Source: Ignavibacteriales bacterium
GTDB lineage: Bacteria > Bacteroidota > Ignavibacteria > UBA10030 > SZUA-254
Direction of reading: 5' to 3'
DNA length: 64,000 bases
NCBI GenBank assembly: GCA_016214905.1
Contig: JACRMQ010000006.1
Coordinates: 478,510 to 542,509 of the forward strand
The notes beneath the pieces were generated by a model that was given only the letters and a program-made list of their open reading frames with translations, did no database searches and was not told the DNA's origin. The position numbers and the translations under genes are program-made. Of the stretch, positions 63,109 through 64,000 are shown piece after piece. Every line of letters starts with the position of its first letter. Position 1 is the stretch's first letter.

Positions 63109-63710
63109 CCCCGTGCGCGCATTGCAGAGTAAATTCGTTCTGCGCGTTCCGTTGAGCGGATAAATAGTTCACCGATCATCTGAATTCTGCTTTTCCAGAT
63201 ATGTTTTTTGGAATTTGAGAATGTTCTGCTCGTACGTGCTCTCTGCATCTTTTCTGTTTCATCAATGAGAACAAAAAGATACCTGTAGAACAAAGCGAGT
63301 ATAGTAACCATGAGCGATGGAATTTTAATTTTCTTCATTAAGGTTAGAATCTGTTCGAATGGCGTAGTGTTCGATAATAAAAGCATGGTTAATAATGCTA
63401 ACGTGCTTTTTATGACGATAGAAACAAAAATAATTATCCCTCCGTCCTTGAACAAAGATAATATTGAAACTCCCAGTACGAATGGTTCTAACATTATTAA
63501 TCGGAGTACTAAAAAACGAATCGGTAATTTGGATAATACGATAACCGGAATTAAAAATAATGCGAGCAAACAAAAGCTCATCCATGATTTATGCGGTAAT
63601 GCGACTATCACGATGATAGTTATGATCGCCGCTGCAACTTTCACAAATGTCGGCAAATCGTGAATGATGCTCTTTTGCCTGCTGTACCTATCTATAAAGT
63701 CATGTCTCAT
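63099..63710 (-). CDS. cbiQ: Cobalt/nickel ECF transporter transmembrane protein CbiQ
   Basis: A 203-residue membrane protein of the ECF T-component: five hydrophobic segments (KVAAAIITIIVIVALPHKSW, FCLLALFLIPVIVLS, and others) and the coupling motifs ARTSRTFSN and ERAERIYSAMRARGW, in which AMRARG is the family signature for contact with the ATPase. It overlaps cbiO by 10 bases and begins 6 bases after the PDGLE gene. Confidence 0.88.
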   Translation of the reverse strand: MRHDFIDRYSRQKSIIHDLPTFVKVAAAIITIIVIVALPHKSWMSFCLLALFLIPVIVLSKLPIRFLVLRLIMLEPFVLGVSILSLFKDGGIIIFVSIVIKSTLALLTMLLLSNTTPFEQILTLMKKIKIPSLMVTILALFYRYLFVLIDETEKMQRARTSRTFSNSKKHIWKSRIQMIGELFIRSTERAERIYSAMRARGWS

Positions 63711-63716
63711 TTATTA

Positions 63717-64000
63717 TCAAGATTTTTTTGTTGTTAAAGCTTTAGAGAGTATGAAAGATAAAATAAATACGATTGTAATCCCGATAAATCCTGCCGCAAT
63801 GGTTGCAAGGGCGGGTGATGAAAATATTCCCAATTGATAATCCGGAAAAGGAGCGTTTAATATCGGTTGCTCAATCGCTTTATGATCGAAACCCAAAACA
63901 GATGCGACTTTTTCTAATCCATCCGGTAATTCTGTGATGAAAGGAGTAATAAAAATCATTATGCCGATAACAATGATGGAAACATAAATTAATTTTGTGC
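63717..64000 (-). CDS. PDGLE domain cobalt/nickel transport protein (CbiN-type), 5' end cut by window
   Basis: The sequence contains PFITELPDGLEKVASVLGFD, the PDGLE motif of CbiN-like partners of ECF Co/Ni transporters, and a C-terminal TM helix (TIAAGFIGITIVFILSFILS). An ATG at 63959 exists, but the frame stays open to the window end and reads TKLIYVSIIVIGI upstream, giving the first TM segment, so the true start lies at or beyond 64000 and the gene is partial here. It could also be fused to CbiM. Confidence 0.8.
   Translation of the reverse strand, partial: TKLIYVSIIVIGIMIFITPFITELPDGLEKVASVLGFDHKAIEQPILNAPFPDYQLGIFSSPALATIAAGFIGITIVFILSFILSKALTTKKS

Noticed and set aside
63310-63663. 117-codon + strand ORF
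   Set aside because: Antisense to cbiQ, which shows the AMRARG signature and overlap with cbiO.

Overview
The window looks like a chromosomal segment of a moderately AT-rich member of the Bacteroidota/Ignavibacteria-Chlorobi assemblage. The evidence is two secreted proteins with type IX secretion C-terminal sorting domains (NYPNPFNPTT motif), a bacillithiol deacetylase (bshB1), several Cys-lipobox lipoproteins, a tricorn-type S41 protease and weak ribosome binding sites. Coding density is high. There is no rRNA operon, CRISPR array, intact IS element or phage. The RNA genes are one tRNA-Lys(CTT) and tmRNA with predicted tag ADYNYALAA.

Layout. 1-6.6 kb: the 3' end of a histidine/aromatic ammonia-lyase, then overlapping gatE-gatD genes (the archaeal-type Glu-tRNA(Gln) amidotransferase, unexpected in a bacterium), an MFS transporter and a B12-binding radical SAM enzyme. 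6.6-18.5 kb: an accessory region with a small Spy-like protein, two T9SS-exported surface proteins that each end in nearly the same terminator hairpin, a decayed second copy of the Spy-like gene, an ABC-F ATPase, a SnoaL-like lipoprotein, an S41 peptidase, and a Mug-like glycosylase with a stray 5' copy upstream. 18.5-22.2 kb: a GIY-YIG-like protein, a membrane PAS/GAF sensor with a four-Cys tail, and bshB1. 22.3-30.5 kb: a long + strand housekeeping run, xseA-xseB-dxs-oxidoreductase-SAM hydroxide adenosyltransferase-ribD-ribE-unknown-secG, then tRNA-Lys, an SDR, ssrA and dapF. 32.7-40.4 kb: a tightly packed minus-strand run, yqeY-cvpA-mutS2-accC-bccP-purL.

40.4-46.5 kb: a metal-uptake module (small Cys/His protein, outer-membrane barrel, ZnuA-type binding protein, ABC-3 permease, no ATPase) next to a thioredoxin with a His-rich tail, a DUF6132 protein and a second thioredoxin, then an acylating aldehyde dehydrogenase. 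46.5-58.3 kb: mostly minus-strand accessory genes (rsgA, radical SAM, DUF1579-like protein with a stray 3' copy, Sll1717-type P-loop ATPase, lipoproteins, ABC-2 exporter pair, LysE). 58.4-64 kb: tricorn protease, a single-domain response regulator, and a cobalt/nickel ECF transporter (cbiO, cbiQ, PDGLE protein) cut by the window edge.

Main points of interest: bacterial gatDE preceded by two strong dyads; three independent cases in which an intact gene and a broken same-strand copy bracket one or two other genes; a pair of 13-bp-stem hairpins with a compensatory base-pair change, each exactly 10 bases past a minus-strand stop codon; a Mug-like protein without the usual catalytic Asn; and a metal ABC transporter without its ATPase beside a His-tailed thioredoxin. 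All functional calls come from reading motifs by eye; no database search was run.
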